64,000 nt of DNA, taken from contig CBDATC010000002.1 in assembly GCA_965199765.1 (NCBI GenBank), forward strand, positions 806,001 through 870,000, written 5' to 3'. Every line of letters begins with the position of its first letter. The stretch's first letter is position 1. The stretch comes from JAPOXR01 sp965199765. Its GTDB lineage: Bacteria > Pseudomonadota > Alphaproteobacteria > Rhodobacterales > Rhodobacteraceae. Both the position numbers and the translations under genes were made by a program. Shown here in pieces: positions 8,224 to 17,454 of this stretch. The notes beneath the pieces were generated by a model. It saw only the letters and a program-made list of their open reading frames with translations, ran no database searches and had not been told where the DNA came from.

Positions 8224-10952
8224 TCGGACATGGCTCGATCATCCCGTTTCGGCTGAATGGGCAGGATGTCGAACCGACTGTCCTGCCTGGGCAGCGTCTT
8301 TCAGAACTCCTGCGTGAGACTTTGAGCGCGCGGGATGTGAAAGTGGGCTGCGATGCAGGTGATTGCGGCGCCTGCACCGTATTGATCGACGATGATCCGG
8401 TCTGCGCCTGCCTGATGCCCGCCAATCAAGCCGCCGGTCGATCAGTGGAAACTCTGTCGGGGGTCCAGGCAAGCGACCCTTTCGCGGTTAGGTTAGCGCA
8501 GAGTTTTCTTAATCATGGTGCCGCGCAATGCGGTTTCTGCACGCCGGGAATGATGATCGCGGCAGTGGCTCTGCTGCGCGGCAATCCAGAACCAAGCACC
8601 GAAGCGGTTATGGACGCGCTCGGCGGTGTCCTGTGCCGTTGCACCGGTTACAGAAAAATCATCGACGCGGTTATGGATGCGCCGGCCATAGCATGTCGAG
8701 GGAATGGTGCCGTCGGCGATGCGGTCCAGCATTTGGACGGCTCAAAAAAGATTTCGGGACTGACAGAATATGGCGATGACGCGGCTGCTTCAGATTTCCT
8801 GCGGATTCTTATAATCCGTTCGCCTTTTCCGCGCGCCTCCTTTGTCTTCGGCGATCTTGACGGATTTAAGCGAGCGGATGGGATCCAAGCGGTTCTGACA
8901 GCAGCGGATATTCCAGGGAAAAACGTTTTTGGGGTGATCCCGAATTTCTTTGATCAGCCGGTATTCGCAGAAAGTGAAGTTCGGTTCAAAGGCGAGGCTG
9001 TCGCGGCGGTGATCGGCACGCCGGAACGCATTGCTCGCATCGACCCTGAAAAGTTCCCTGTTACCTGGAATGAACTGCCAGCGGCTGAAGACATGGCATC
9101 GGCCCAGAGTCCCGAGGCCGCGAAACTGCACCCAGGTCGCCGACGCAATGTTATGTGCAGCGGTTTCGTATCCTGCGGAGATCCGGCAGCGGCCTTGGCC
9201 CGCGCTGAGGTTACCACGGAAGGGAGGTTTCGCAGCGGCTTCGTTGAACATGCCTACATTGAACCCGAAGCCGGGTTTGCCCGAATGGCAGGCGATCGGA
9301 TCGAGCTTCACGTCTGCACCCAAGCACCGATGATGAATCTCGAATGCCTTGCACCGATCTTAAACATGGATCAATCGCAGATCCGGATTGTGCCGACGGC
9401 AGTCGGCGGAGGATTCGGTTCAAAACTGGATTTATCCGTGCATGCCTATTTGGCGCTGGGAGCCTTGAAAACCGGTCAGCCGGTCAGGCTGTGTTATTCA
9501 CGAACCGAATCCATGCAAAGCTCCACTAAGCGGCATCCCTCGGACATCACACTTAAAATCGGTGCAGATGCAGAGGGCAGGATTTGCGGCTTTGACTTTC
9601 GCGGCGATTTCGACACCGGAGCTTATGCCAGCTGGGGACCTACGGTAACCAGCCGTGTGCCGGTTCATGCCTCGGGACCCTATCGGGTTCCCGACTACAC
9701 AGCCCGTTCCAAAGCCGTCTATACCAACAATCCTCCCGCCGGTGCGTTCCGAGGATTCGGTGTGCCTCAATCAGCAATTGCGCAGGAAAGTCTGTTCGAT
9801 GAACTGGCGGAGAAACTCGGACTCGACCCATTGGAATTCCGCATTACAAACGCGCTTGAGAATGGCGCTCCGACGGTGTGTGGTCAGATCTTCGATCAGG
9901 GCGTTGGTATCAAAACTTGTCTGATCGCGCTGCGGTCGTCTTGGGCAGCGGAGCGCGCGGCCGCAGCGTCGTTTAACGCTGCGGATGCAACGCTCAAGCG
10001 CGGCGTGGGCGTAGCAGCGGGCTGGTATGGCTGCGGCAATACCGGGCTGCCCAATCCTTCGACGATCAAATCGGGAATCCGCGCCGATGGCACAGTGGTT
10101 CTGCATCAAGGTGCGGTGGATATCGGACAAGGCGCCAACACGGTGATCACGCAAATCTTCGCTACAGCGTTGGGCATTCCGGCCTGCCAAATTCACCTGA
10201 TCGGACCAGATACCGATGTTACGCCCGATGCGGGCAAGACCTCAGCCTCGCGCCAAACCTACATCAGCGGTAACGCCGCACGGCTCTCCGGCGCGACACT
10301 TCGACGCAAGATATTGAATCGGCTCAACGTAGCGGAGGACGCGGACATACAGATCGGCGATGGAATGGTTCGGGCGACAGATTCGGGCGGTGAACATTTA
10401 CTGGACCTGGGCATTTTTCAAACCGACACCGCAGGCTATGCTCTGTGCGCCGAGGAAACCTATGACCCGCCCACCAAGCCCTTGGACGCCAATGGCCAAG
10501 GCCAGCCCTACGCTCAGTACGGTTATGCTGCGCATCTTGCGGTGGTTGAAGTGGACACAGTGCTCGGAACTGTCAAACCAATCAAGTTCGTGGCCGCTCA
10601 TGATGTGGGCCGCGCGATCAATCCAATGCTCGTCGAAGGTCAAATCCATGGCGGAATCGCACAAGGGCTGGGCATGGCCTTGATGGAAGAATACCTGCCG
10701 GGACGCACAGAAAACCTTCATGATTACCTTATTCCGACGATAGGAGATATTCCCCCCATCGAAACGATCATCATCGAAGAACCCGACGCGCACGGACCAT
10801 ATGGGGCCAAAGGTTTGGGTGAGCACGCTCTGATCCCGACCGCACCCGCTTTGTTGAATGCGATCCGCCATGCGACGAACGCGAGAATCCGCCAAATCCC
10901 GGCGATTCCATCCCGTCTGCTCAAGGCCATGCAGGAAGGAAGTCAAGAATGA
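8220..10952 (+). CDS. molybdenum hydroxylase, fused [2Fe-2S] and molybdopterin-binding subunit
   Basis: A 910-residue xanthine oxidase-family enzyme in which the small iron-sulfur subunit is fused to the large Mo subunit. This is the architecture of Desulfovibrio aldehyde oxidoreductase, except that the FAD subunit is separate here. Residues ~1-90 are a plant-type ferredoxin domain (CDAGDCGACTV); ~90-160 carry the second cluster (QCGFCTPGM and CRCTGY). The rest binds the molybdopterin cytosine dinucleotide cofactor: VGGGFGSKLD, PAGAFRGFGVPQ, AGKTSASRQTY, and the catalytic glutamate in GAKGLGEHALIP. Such enzymes hydroxylate aromatic N-heterocycles or aldehydes with water as oxygen donor. From its neighbours I infer nicotinate (to 6-hydroxynicotinate) or a close analogue. 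Confidence 0.9.
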   Translation: MIGHGSIIPFRLNGQDVEPTVLPGQRLSELLRETLSARDVKVGCDAGDCGACTVLIDDDPVCACLMPANQAAGRSVETLSGVQASDPFAVRLAQSFLNHGAAQCGFCTPGMMIAAVALLRGNPEPSTEAVMDALGGVLCRCTGYRKIIDAVMDAPAIACRGNGAVGDAVQHLDGSKKISGLTEYGDDAAASDFLRILIIRSPFPRASFVFGDLDGFKRADGIQAVLTAADIPGKNVFGVIPNFFDQPVFAESEVRFKGEAVAAVIGTPERIARIDPEKFPVTWNELPAAEDMASAQSPEAAKLHPGRRRNVMCSGFVSCGDPAAALARAEVTTEGRFRSGFVEHAYIEPEAGFARMAGDRIELHVCTQAPMMNLECLAPILNMDQSQIRIVPTAVGGGFGSKLDLSVHAYLALGALKTGQPVRLCYSRTESMQSSTKRHPSDITLKIGADAEGRICGFDFRGDFDTGAYASWGPTVTSRVPVHASGPYRVPDYTARSKAVYTNNPPAGAFRGFGVPQSAIAQESLFDELAEKLGLDPLEFRITNALENGAPTVCGQIFDQGVGIKTCLIALRSSWAAERAAAASFNAADATLKRGVGVAAGWYGCGNTGLPNPSTIKSGIRADGTVVLHQGAVDIGQGANTVITQIFATALGIPACQIHLIGPDTDVTPDAGKTSASRQTYISGNAARLSGATLRRKILNRLNVAEDADIQIGDGMVRATDSGGEHLLDLGIFQTDTAGYALCAEETYDPPTKPLDANGQGQPYAQYGYAAHLAVVEVDTVLGTVKPIKFVAAHDVGRAINPMLVEGQIHGGIAQGLGMALMEEYLPGRTENLHDYLIPTIGDIPPIETIIIEEPDAHGPYGAKGLGEHALIPTAPALLNAIRHATNARIRQIPAIPSRLLKAMQEGSQE

Positions 10953-12442
10953 GAGATGGCGCGAAGCCCGCTAAGATTCGCTGCGACGCCTGTCCGGTGA
11001 TGTGCTATATCGCCGACGGCAAATCCGGCGCTTGCGACCGTTATGCCAATCACGGCGGATCTCTGGTCCGCCTCGACCCGCTGACAATTATTCAAAGCGG
11101 CGCTTCGGAACTGGTGCCTTTCCTCGGCCAGAGCGGTTCGGAGGCAGACTGGGACGGCGACATTATCAAAGGCGGAAGGCCTTTCGTAACCGCTGTAGGC
11201 GCGGGCACCACTTATCCTGACTACAAGCCTGCGCCCTTCATCGCCAGCCAGGAAGTCGATGGCGTTGACATGGTCACGGTCGTAACCGAAGGGATATTCA
11301 GCTATTGCGGGGTCAAGGTCAAAATCGACACGGACCGTCATATCGGGAACGAACGCGACGCTGTGTGTGTCGATGGCGAGCCCGTAGGTCACGTCACAAC
11401 CTCCGAGTACGGATCCAAAATGCTGTCTCTGGGCGGGGTCGAACATCTCACCGGCGGCAGCAAGAAGGAAGGTCGGGTGACCTGCGAGACGCTCTTGCGT
11501 CTTTGCAACCGTGAGGCAGTCGCCTTGACTATCGTCGGTCAGGGCAGCGAAATCGAGACGGTTGTTCAAGCAGGCCAACCGCCGATCATCGATACCGAAA
11601 CGGAACGGCTGATGCGAGTGGGCTGCGGCTCTGCCGCCATCGGTATGTTCCCAAAGCAATGGCTCGGCCATGTCGATGACGTGGTTGTGGTCGACGACCA
11701 CATCACCGGAGTTTTATCCGAGCACGAGACTGGAAAACAGCTGGATGTGCCGCCGACGGGCATCAAAATCCGCGGACGCCGCTCGACACCCGGGCGTTAT
11801 TTTCAGGTGGCCGAACCTGGAACGGGATGGGGCGGCACCGATATCGAGGATCCATTGGCGATCCTCGGCCCTTTCAATCCCAAACTGGCTTGGGAAGGTC
11901 TGAGACTCTTCATGGTCTCCACCACCGGGGAACAGTTCAGCTATTACGAGCTCGACGAGACTCTGACCCCGCGGAAAAAAGACGTGCCTTCGCGGCTTTC
12001 TGCGTCCGCCTCTTTGATTGCCGAGAATTGTGAACCGTCCGTCTGTTCGGTTCTGTTTATGGGAGGAGCCGGAGGTTCTTTGCGCGCTGGCGTCACCGAA
12101 AACCCGGTGCGCCTGACCCGGTCGGTCAAAGATGCACTGACTTATGTGTCCTGCGGCGGGGCCGAGGCCTATGTTTGGCCCGGCGGCGGCATCACCGTCA
12201 TGGTCAATGTGCTCGACATGCCGTCGAATTCCTTCGGCTATGTGCCAACTCCCGCGCTGGTGGCACCCATCGAATTCACCCTGCGCGTAAGCGATTACGC
12301 CGCGCTGGGCGGACATATCAAACAAATGAAATCCGTGGCCGAAATCAATGCCCGGAACGCCCGCCATATGTCGCAGAACCCAAATGTCGACGATCCGATG
12401 GCGCGGGGTCATTATCGCTGGTCGCGGACAGATCGCAATTGA
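10949..12442 (+). CDS. hnr: 6-hydroxynicotinate reductase-like iron-sulfur protein
   Basis: A 497-residue homologue of 6-hydroxynicotinate reductase (Hnr), which in Eubacterium barkeri uses reduced ferredoxin to convert 6-hydroxynicotinate to 1,4,5,6-tetrahydro-6-oxonicotinate. The N-terminus carries C12, C15, C19 and C29 (IRCDACPVMCYIADGKSGAC), suited to a [4Fe-4S] cluster. Several Gly-rich segments follow (SYCGVKVKIDTDRHIG, LTGGSKKEGRVTC, YVWPGGGITVMVNVLDMP). The start overlaps the previous stop (ATGA) and has AAGGAAG upstream; its stop overlaps the next start (TGATG). An annotated name by homology alone would be weak, but the enamidase homologue 2.5 kb away supports the assignment. Confidence 0.82.
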   Translation: MRDGAKPAKIRCDACPVMCYIADGKSGACDRYANHGGSLVRLDPLTIIQSGASELVPFLGQSGSEADWDGDIIKGGRPFVTAVGAGTTYPDYKPAPFIASQEVDGVDMVTVVTEGIFSYCGVKVKIDTDRHIGNERDAVCVDGEPVGHVTTSEYGSKMLSLGGVEHLTGGSKKEGRVTCETLLRLCNREAVALTIVGQGSEIETVVQAGQPPIIDTETERLMRVGCGSAAIGMFPKQWLGHVDDVVVVDDHITGVLSEHETGKQLDVPPTGIKIRGRRSTPGRYFQVAEPGTGWGGTDIEDPLAILGPFNPKLAWEGLRLFMVSTTGEQFSYYELDETLTPRKKDVPSRLSASASLIAENCEPSVCSVLFMGGAGGSLRAGVTENPVRLTRSVKDALTYVSCGGAEAYVWPGGGITVMVNVLDMPSNSFGYVPTPALVAPIEFTLRVSDYAALGGHIKQMKSVAEINARNARHMSQNPNVDDPMARGHYRWSRTDRN

Positions 12443-13299
12443 TGGAACCGACCGCCCGATTCCTGCCGGATGGCAAACGTCTGCATCTGCAGCATGGTCC
12501 GATCGACTTGGTAATCGGGGCCGAAGGCGAACGCCGCCGGGCATTCCGTGCGGCACGATCCAGGTTTCAAACCGTGCTTGAGGAGCTCTTGGCGGAGCTT
12601 CCGGCGCTGCGCCGCCCCGTAACTCCGGATGTGCCGCTGCCCGAGGGGGCCGTTGCAAAGCGGATGCACGCCGCTGTCTGGCCGCATTCAGCCCTGTTCG
12701 TCACGCGCATGGCATCGGTCGCAGGGGCGGTGGCGGACGAGATTCTCGCGGCAATGCAGGCGCGTTCAAAACTCACCCGTGCCTATGTGAATAACGGTGG
12801 AGATATCGCGCTGTATTTGAGCCCCGGCACCAATTTCAAACTCGCCATGCGGGATCACCTGGGACGAGATCTCGGCGTTGTCAAAGTTTCTGACAAAGAT
12901 AAAATCGGCGGCGTTGCGACCAGCGGGAGATATGGACGCAGCTTGTCGATGGGCATCGCCGACAGCGTGACAACTCTTGCGCGGAACGCAGCTGAAGCCG
13001 ATGCCGCCGCGACGCTGATTGCCAATGCGGTGGACCTTCCTGACCATCCCGCGATTTCGCGTCAACCGGCGCGCGAAGTGTCGGATGATACCGACTTGGA
13101 TGAACGTCCAGTCGTAACCAGCTGCGATGCGCTGTCCGCAAAGGACTGCGCGGCCGCCCTCTGCAGAGGCCATGCAAGAGCCGCTATTTTCAAATCCCGC
13201 AGTCTGATCGCTGAAGCCGGACTCTTCTTGCAGGGTCATTCTCGAACAACATGCGAACGGCTCTTCGAACCTGCGATCAATGAGGCTTGTTATGAATGA
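12442..13299 (+). CDS. UPF0280 family protein
   Basis: A 285-residue protein of the UPF0280 family, a relative of ApbE-type flavin transferases with no established activity that I know of. Recognisable parts are LHLQHGPIDLVIGAEG near the N-terminus, VAGAVADEILAAM, RAYVNNGGDIALYLSPG and the end of the core, KIGGVATSGRYGRS and SMGIADSVTTLA. The NNGGDIA and GIADSVT stretches are the family's likely active-site elements. Translationally coupled on both sides (TGATG before, 8-bp overlap after). Its place between the Hnr homologue and the DUF1185 pair suggests a role in the same pathway, perhaps cofactor attachment; that is inference. Confidence 0.8.
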   Translation: MEPTARFLPDGKRLHLQHGPIDLVIGAEGERRRAFRAARSRFQTVLEELLAELPALRRPVTPDVPLPEGAVAKRMHAAVWPHSALFVTRMASVAGAVADEILAAMQARSKLTRAYVNNGGDIALYLSPGTNFKLAMRDHLGRDLGVVKVSDKDKIGGVATSGRYGRSLSMGIADSVTTLARNAAEADAAATLIANAVDLPDHPAISRQPAREVSDDTDLDERPVVTSCDALSAKDCAAALCRGHARAAIFKSRSLIAEAGLFLQGHSRTTCERLFEPAINEACYE

Positions 13300-13873
13300 A
13301 CTGACCATCCGGAAGACAGTGTATGCGCTCGAAGAGATCTTTCATGAGGGTGGTCCCGCCCCTTTGGAACCTCTGCGCCGAGCGGCGGGAATCGCGGTAA
13401 TCGAAAACCCCTTCGCCGAGAGTTACGAGCCTGAAATAGGCTGGTTCATGGCGGATCTCAAACCCCTCGGTCTTACGATCGCCGCACGGCTGATCGCAAT
13501 GCTCGGCGGCGCCGAACGGATCGAAGGTTACGGAAAGGGCGCAATGGTCGGCGAGGCGGGCGAGCTGGAACATGGCGCACTGTGGCACGCGCCGGGCGGG
13601 TATGCGATGCGCGAACTCTTGAACGATGCTAACGCTATCGTTCCCTCCACCAAGAAGGTCGCAGGTGTCGGCGGTCGGCTTGATGTGCCGATCACCCATA
13701 TCAGAGCATCCTATGTGCGCAGCCATTTCGACGCGATGGAAGTCGGAATGTGCGATGCGCCCAAGGCAAAGGAGATGGCTCTGGTGCTCGTAATGAGCAC
13801 CGGTGCACGGATTCATAACCGCGCCGGCGGTTTGGAGGCAAAGGATATCATTGGAAAGGATGGCCTGAGATGA
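13292..13873 (+). CDS. DUF1185 'amino acid synthesis' family protein, paralogue 1
   Basis: A 193-residue DUF1185 protein (annotated in databases as amino acid synthesis family, function unproven). Family stretches: AAGIAVIENPFAESY, GYGKGAMVGEAGELEHGAL, PSTKKVAGVGGRLDVPI and YVRSHFDAMEVGMCDAPKAK. I use the ATG at 13292, which has ATGAGG about 8 nt upstream; the ATG at 13280 adds four residues. Overlaps the UPF0280 stop by 8 bp and the next gene by 4 bp. Tandem with a paralogue, so the two may form a heteromer. Confidence 0.82.
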   Translation: MNELTIRKTVYALEEIFHEGGPAPLEPLRRAAGIAVIENPFAESYEPEIGWFMADLKPLGLTIAARLIAMLGGAERIEGYGKGAMVGEAGELEHGALWHAPGGYAMRELLNDANAIVPSTKKVAGVGGRLDVPITHIRASYVRSHFDAMEVGMCDAPKAKEMALVLVMSTGARIHNRAGGLEAKDIIGKDGLR

Positions 13874-14454
13874 AAGCAAAAATTCGCAAAATCGCTGTGA
13901 TTGTCGAAGAAACCCATCAAGAGGCCGGGCAGGATATCGTGCCGGCTACCCGCAAAGCGGTTGGTGCGGCAGTGATCGAAAACCCTTTCGCAGGGCGCTA
14001 TCATTCAGATCTTTCCGAGTTAACCGAGATCGGCGCCGAACTCGGTGCGCTGTTGGGACACAGATGCGTCAAGGCGCTGCGAATCGCTCCAGAAGATGCG
14101 CAAAGCTATGGCAAATCGGCGATGGTGGGCGAAAACGGCGAACTTGAGCATGCCGCGGCTATTTTACATCCGAAGCTCGGCGCACCACTGCGACAGGAAG
14201 TTGGAACCGGCGCCGCGCTTGTGCCCTCATCGAAGAAGATGGGCAGCCCAGGTCAACCGCTCGACGTCCCGCTCGGGAATAAGAATGCCGCCTATGTGCG
14301 CAGCCATTTCGACGGGGTCGAGATCCGGTTGAATGATGCGCCGCGCGCGAATGAAATCATGGTCGCTGTGGCTGTTACCGACAGCGGTCGCCCACTGCCG
14401 CGCGTGGGTGGGCTGACCGCCGATCAGGCTGAAGGAAAAGACGGGCTGCGATGA
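13870..14454 (+). CDS. DUF1185 'amino acid synthesis' family protein, paralogue 2
   Basis: A 194-residue paralogue of the previous gene, with the same blocks in the same order: AAVIENPFAGRYHSD, YGKSAMVGENGELEHAAAI, PSSKKMGSPGQPLDVPLG and YVRSHFDGVEIRLNDAPRAN. The two proteins differ throughout, so the duplication is old or both were acquired together. ATGA overlap with paralogue 1. Last gene of the coupled run; the enamidase-like gene beyond is convergent. Confidence 0.82.
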   Translation: MKAKIRKIAVIVEETHQEAGQDIVPATRKAVGAAVIENPFAGRYHSDLSELTEIGAELGALLGHRCVKALRIAPEDAQSYGKSAMVGENGELEHAAAILHPKLGAPLRQEVGTGAALVPSSKKMGSPGQPLDVPLGNKNAAYVRSHFDGVEIRLNDAPRANEIMVAVAVTDSGRPLPRVGGLTADQAEGKDGLR

Positions 14455-14892
14455 CGCTTCCGAAGGGCGGGCGCGAAAAAAGAAATGGATGCTCAGATCG
14501 AATATCATCTGCGCTTGGCGAGCGAACCAGCAGCATACCGTAACCTTGACCGCTGTGTATCTTAAGAGCTCGCTCACAACCGGCCATCAACTCTGGGCCG
14601 ATCCGTTCAGATGAACGAAATTTCATGAAAATCAACGCGGAGGCTTTGCGAATTTGAGAAAATTCGGTAACGCCGTAGTGAATTCTAGGCAAATTACCGA
14701 AGGCTGTAACCGCAATTGATCTCAGCTCCCGGGGGAATTGCCACCTACACCGTCACATGATGGAAAGTGCGAAAGATTCTGGACACTGCCGAACGCTGAG
14801 AATTGTATTGGGATCGCTTGAGCCGGTTTAACACTTCCAAACAGAAGATTCTGTTCGCGCTCCTCAACAAAATCACTCGAAATCCAAAGCTG
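14455..14892. other. gene-free stretch between convergent operons
   Basis: About 440 bases with no supported gene. It contains a 21-base fragment (14762-14782) of the dispersed repeat seen complete at 22071 and 36298. I see no clear terminator hairpin followed by a T run. Confidence 0.4.
14762..14782 (-). repeat. terminal fragment of the 170-bp dispersed repeat (copy A)
   Basis: The 21 bases match the end of the complete copies (AGAATCTTTCGCACTTTC on the minus strand). Similarity stops abruptly on the inner side. It may be a repeat end left after deletion. Confidence 0.45.
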
Positions 14893-16056
14893 TCATCGCG
14901 TGCGTTCCGGTAAGCGCTGAGCAGGAGGCGTGTTCCGCGAGCGCCCAGACCGGATTATCCCATCGATGATCGTCATACCAACGCCGGGTAGATTGCCCAA
15001 CCGAACAGAGTCCAGCATGTTCCTGCCTGGTGCGTGCTGCGCCTGATCCAATAGAACGAAGTCCGCGCTGAATCCCCTCTCGATCAGACCTACATCCAGC
15101 CCCCGCTGCCGTGCGGTATTGCCTGTGCCGAAGCAGAACGCCGTCTCCGCAGGCACATTGCAGAAAGCTGAAAGCATCGCGATCATCCGCAGGATGCCCA
15201 AGGGCTGCACTCCCGACCCGGCAGGGCCATCGGTTCCTAAGATCACTTGATCCAGCTTGCCAAGCTCGCGCGCCGTATTCACCGTCAGGACAGCCGCGCG
15301 TTCATTGCCGTTATGCACAATCTCAAAGGCCGATCGACAACTCTCGCAAAGACAAATGATCTGATCGTCCGGCAGGGCCGAATGTCCGCCATTGATGTGG
15401 CCGATCACATCAGTCCCAGTTTCCATAACCATGTCGGCATCGATCAAACCGGAGCCTGGGATCGACGGCCCACCTGTGTGGATTGTTGACTGCATGCCGT
15501 ATTTTCGCGCCCAATCGACCATCTCCTTCGCCGTCTTGCCGTCTTTGACCGAACCAAGCCCGACCTCGCCCAGATACTTCACCCCGGACTTCGCCAACTC
15601 AGCGAAGTCCTCTTCGACCATGCCATGCTCGATCACCGGTGCGCCCGCATGCACCTTGACGCCGGACGGACGAAAATTTTCGTACCAGCGCTGAGCTGCG
15701 ATCGACATGGCCTTGAGACCCACGATGTCTTTCGGACGGCCGGGCATATGCACCTCGCCAGCCGATATCATGGTGGTCACGCCGCCATTGAGGGTGCTGT
15801 CGATCCAATGAAGCTGCTGCTGGCGGGGCGTGTAGTCGCCGACGACCGGATGCACATGACTGTCGATCAGACCTGGCGCAAGGGTCACACCATGGGCATC
15901 GATTTCGGCTGACGCCTTATCGGTGTCAAGATCTGCCTCGGCACCCCAAGCTTCGATCTTTCCGTTAATCGCTACTAAGCAATCGCCGTCAATAAACGGA
16001 TCTTCCAGTTTGCCTGATAGAATCTGACCGACATTGCGAATGACCAATTTCTCCAC
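14893..16056 (-). CDS. ena: enamidase-like amidohydrolase
   Basis: A 387-residue metal-dependent amidohydrolase closely resembling Eubacterium barkeri enamidase, which opens 1,4,5,6-tetrahydro-6-oxonicotinate to 2-formylglutarate with release of ammonia. Matching blocks include GLIDSHVHPVVGDYTPRQ (HxH metal motif), GGVTTMISAGEVHMPGRPKD, GVKVHAGAPVI, GEVGLGSVKDG, IHTGGPSIPGSG, HINGG, LGTDGPAGSGVQPLGILR and RSRNTPPAQR near the C-terminus. The order and spacing of these blocks are those of enamidase rather than of dihydroorotase or generic imidazolonepropionase-like enzymes. It is convergent with the hnr operon and divergent from the Rieske gene, so it needs its own promoter, in 16057-16368. Confidence 0.85.
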   Translation of the reverse strand: MEKLVIRNVGQILSGKLEDPFIDGDCLVAINGKIEAWGAEADLDTDKASAEIDAHGVTLAPGLIDSHVHPVVGDYTPRQQQLHWIDSTLNGGVTTMISAGEVHMPGRPKDIVGLKAMSIAAQRWYENFRPSGVKVHAGAPVIEHGMVEEDFAELAKSGVKYLGEVGLGSVKDGKTAKEMVDWARKYGMQSTIHTGGPSIPGSGLIDADMVMETGTDVIGHINGGHSALPDDQIICLCESCRSAFEIVHNGNERAAVLTVNTARELGKLDQVILGTDGPAGSGVQPLGILRMIAMLSAFCNVPAETAFCFGTGNTARQRGLDVGLIERGFSADFVLLDQAQHAPGRNMLDSVRLGNLPGVGMTIIDGIIRSGRSRNTPPAQRLPERTR

Positions 16057-16368
16057 GACACCATCCTCTTAAATTTCATACGCATAAGACCAATCTTCGG
16101 GCGTCAAATCGAGCTTGAACGAAATGGTATTCCGAGCGTCAAACACATCCGAAGCCTACACTTTCGCCGGAATCCTCAGCGACTTAAGGAAGCGCAGAAA
16201 TTCTTCCCACGCATCTGAAAAGACTAACTGCATTTTGCTCAAGGCATCGGACAGCGAGTGCAGCGGTGGTATCTTTTGCTGAGTTAATTTTCCACCCATA
16301 AAAATCTGTTTGACAATTTTAGTGAGTTTTGTATCCCAAAGCTTGCGCTCCAAGCAGGACATGTGTCG
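16057..16368. promoter_or_regulatory. divergent intergenic region between ena and the Rieske/ABC operon
   Basis: About 310 bases between two divergent starts, so it should hold both promoters and any operator. I could not pick convincing -35/-10 pairs or an operator palindrome. A minus-strand frame crosses it from inside the Rieske gene, but it has no supported start. Confidence 0.4.
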
Positions 16369-17439
16369 ATGAATTTTGTCCGCAACAGTTGGTATGTGGC
16401 GGGATGGACCCGCGATTTTCAGGACGGGATTGCGCCTGTGGAAATTGTGAGCCAGCGCCTGGCGCTGTTTCGCGACCGTTCGGGTCGGCTGCTCGCCTTG
16501 GAAGACCGCTGCCCTCATCGTCTTCTGCCCTTGTCCAAAGGTAAGCTGATCGGCGATGCGATCCAATGCGGTTATCATGGTTTGACTTTTGACGGCACAG
16601 GCCGATGCGTGCGCGTGCCCGGACAGGACAACACGCCCGAACGCGCCAATGTACAGGCCTTTCCGGTCGTCGAGCGTCATGGAATCGTCTGGATCTGGAT
16701 GGGGGATCCAGCTTTGGCTGATGAAGAAAAGATCTTTGATATCCCGGAGTTATCGGACGGCGGTTGGGATATCCATCACGGTGGACATCTCCATATCAAA
16801 GCAAACTATCTGAATGTCGCAGAGAACCTTGTCGACCCGGCGCATGTCAGTTTTGTGCACCCGACCACTTTGGGAAATTCAGCTTCGGAGAATGTACCGG
16901 TGCATGTATCTGCCTCCGGCGAGGTGATCCGCGCCTGGCGCTGGATCAGAAATGCCCCGCCTGTGGGATTTTTCCGGGAATTCGGCGGGTTCGACGGCAA
17001 TGTGGACCGATGGCACTATTACGACCTGCATCTTCCGTCCACCGCGGTGATCGATTTCGGCAGCATCGACAACGCGGAAAACTGCCCCGAAGACGAGCGG
17101 GGTCGCGGGGTGCGGGTCTTCGCGCTGCATTTCGTTACCCCTGTCGACGAGAATTATACAATCGATCACTGGATGCATCTGCGCAACGCGGCCAAGGGCG
17201 ATTCCGCTGCTTCGGCAAAGATCGATAATTTGCTGGAGATGGCGTTCGAAGAGGACAAAGCGATTCTCGAGGCGATTCACGAGCAAGAGAAAAGACCGCA
17301 GAATCGCCGACCAGTGCGAATTGCGATCGACAAGGGACCGACGGTTTACCGAAAACGGATCCGTGAAATGATCGAGGCGGAATCCGTAGATCATCTCGGA
17401 GAACCGGTCGCGTCGGCTTTCCTATATCAAGACAACTAA
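16369..17439 (+). CDS. Rieske non-haem iron oxygenase, aromatic demethylase/hydroxylase type
   Basis: A 356-residue oxygenase alpha subunit of the vanillate O-demethylase-like group. The Rieske [2Fe-2S] motif is CPHR ... CGYHG (residues ~45-70). The mononuclear iron site is NLVDPAHVSFVH (residues ~145-160), with the usual bridging Asp. The ATG at 16369 (MNFVRNSWYVAGW) is typical for the family; a GTG two codons upstream is equally placed relative to AGGA. No ferredoxin reductase partner is encoded nearby, so electrons must come from elsewhere. It precedes the ABC importer by 15 bp and is probably co-transcribed. Demethylation or ring oxidation of the imported heterocycle is inference. Confidence 0.88.
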   Translation: MNFVRNSWYVAGWTRDFQDGIAPVEIVSQRLALFRDRSGRLLALEDRCPHRLLPLSKGKLIGDAIQCGYHGLTFDGTGRCVRVPGQDNTPERANVQAFPVVERHGIVWIWMGDPALADEEKIFDIPELSDGGWDIHHGGHLHIKANYLNVAENLVDPAHVSFVHPTTLGNSASENVPVHVSASGEVIRAWRWIRNAPPVGFFREFGGFDGNVDRWHYYDLHLPSTAVIDFGSIDNAENCPEDERGRGVRVFALHFVTPVDENYTIDHWMHLRNAAKGDSAASAKIDNLLEMAFEEDKAILEAIHEQEKRPQNRRPVRIAIDKGPTVYRKRIREMIEAESVDHLGEPVASAFLYQDN

Positions 17440-17454
17440 GTTGGGAGAAAACCC

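Noticed and set aside
16156..16680. 174-codon minus-strand frame reaching into the Rieske gene
   Set aside because: Most of it is antisense to the well-supported Rieske reading frame; the short remainder has no supported start or family.
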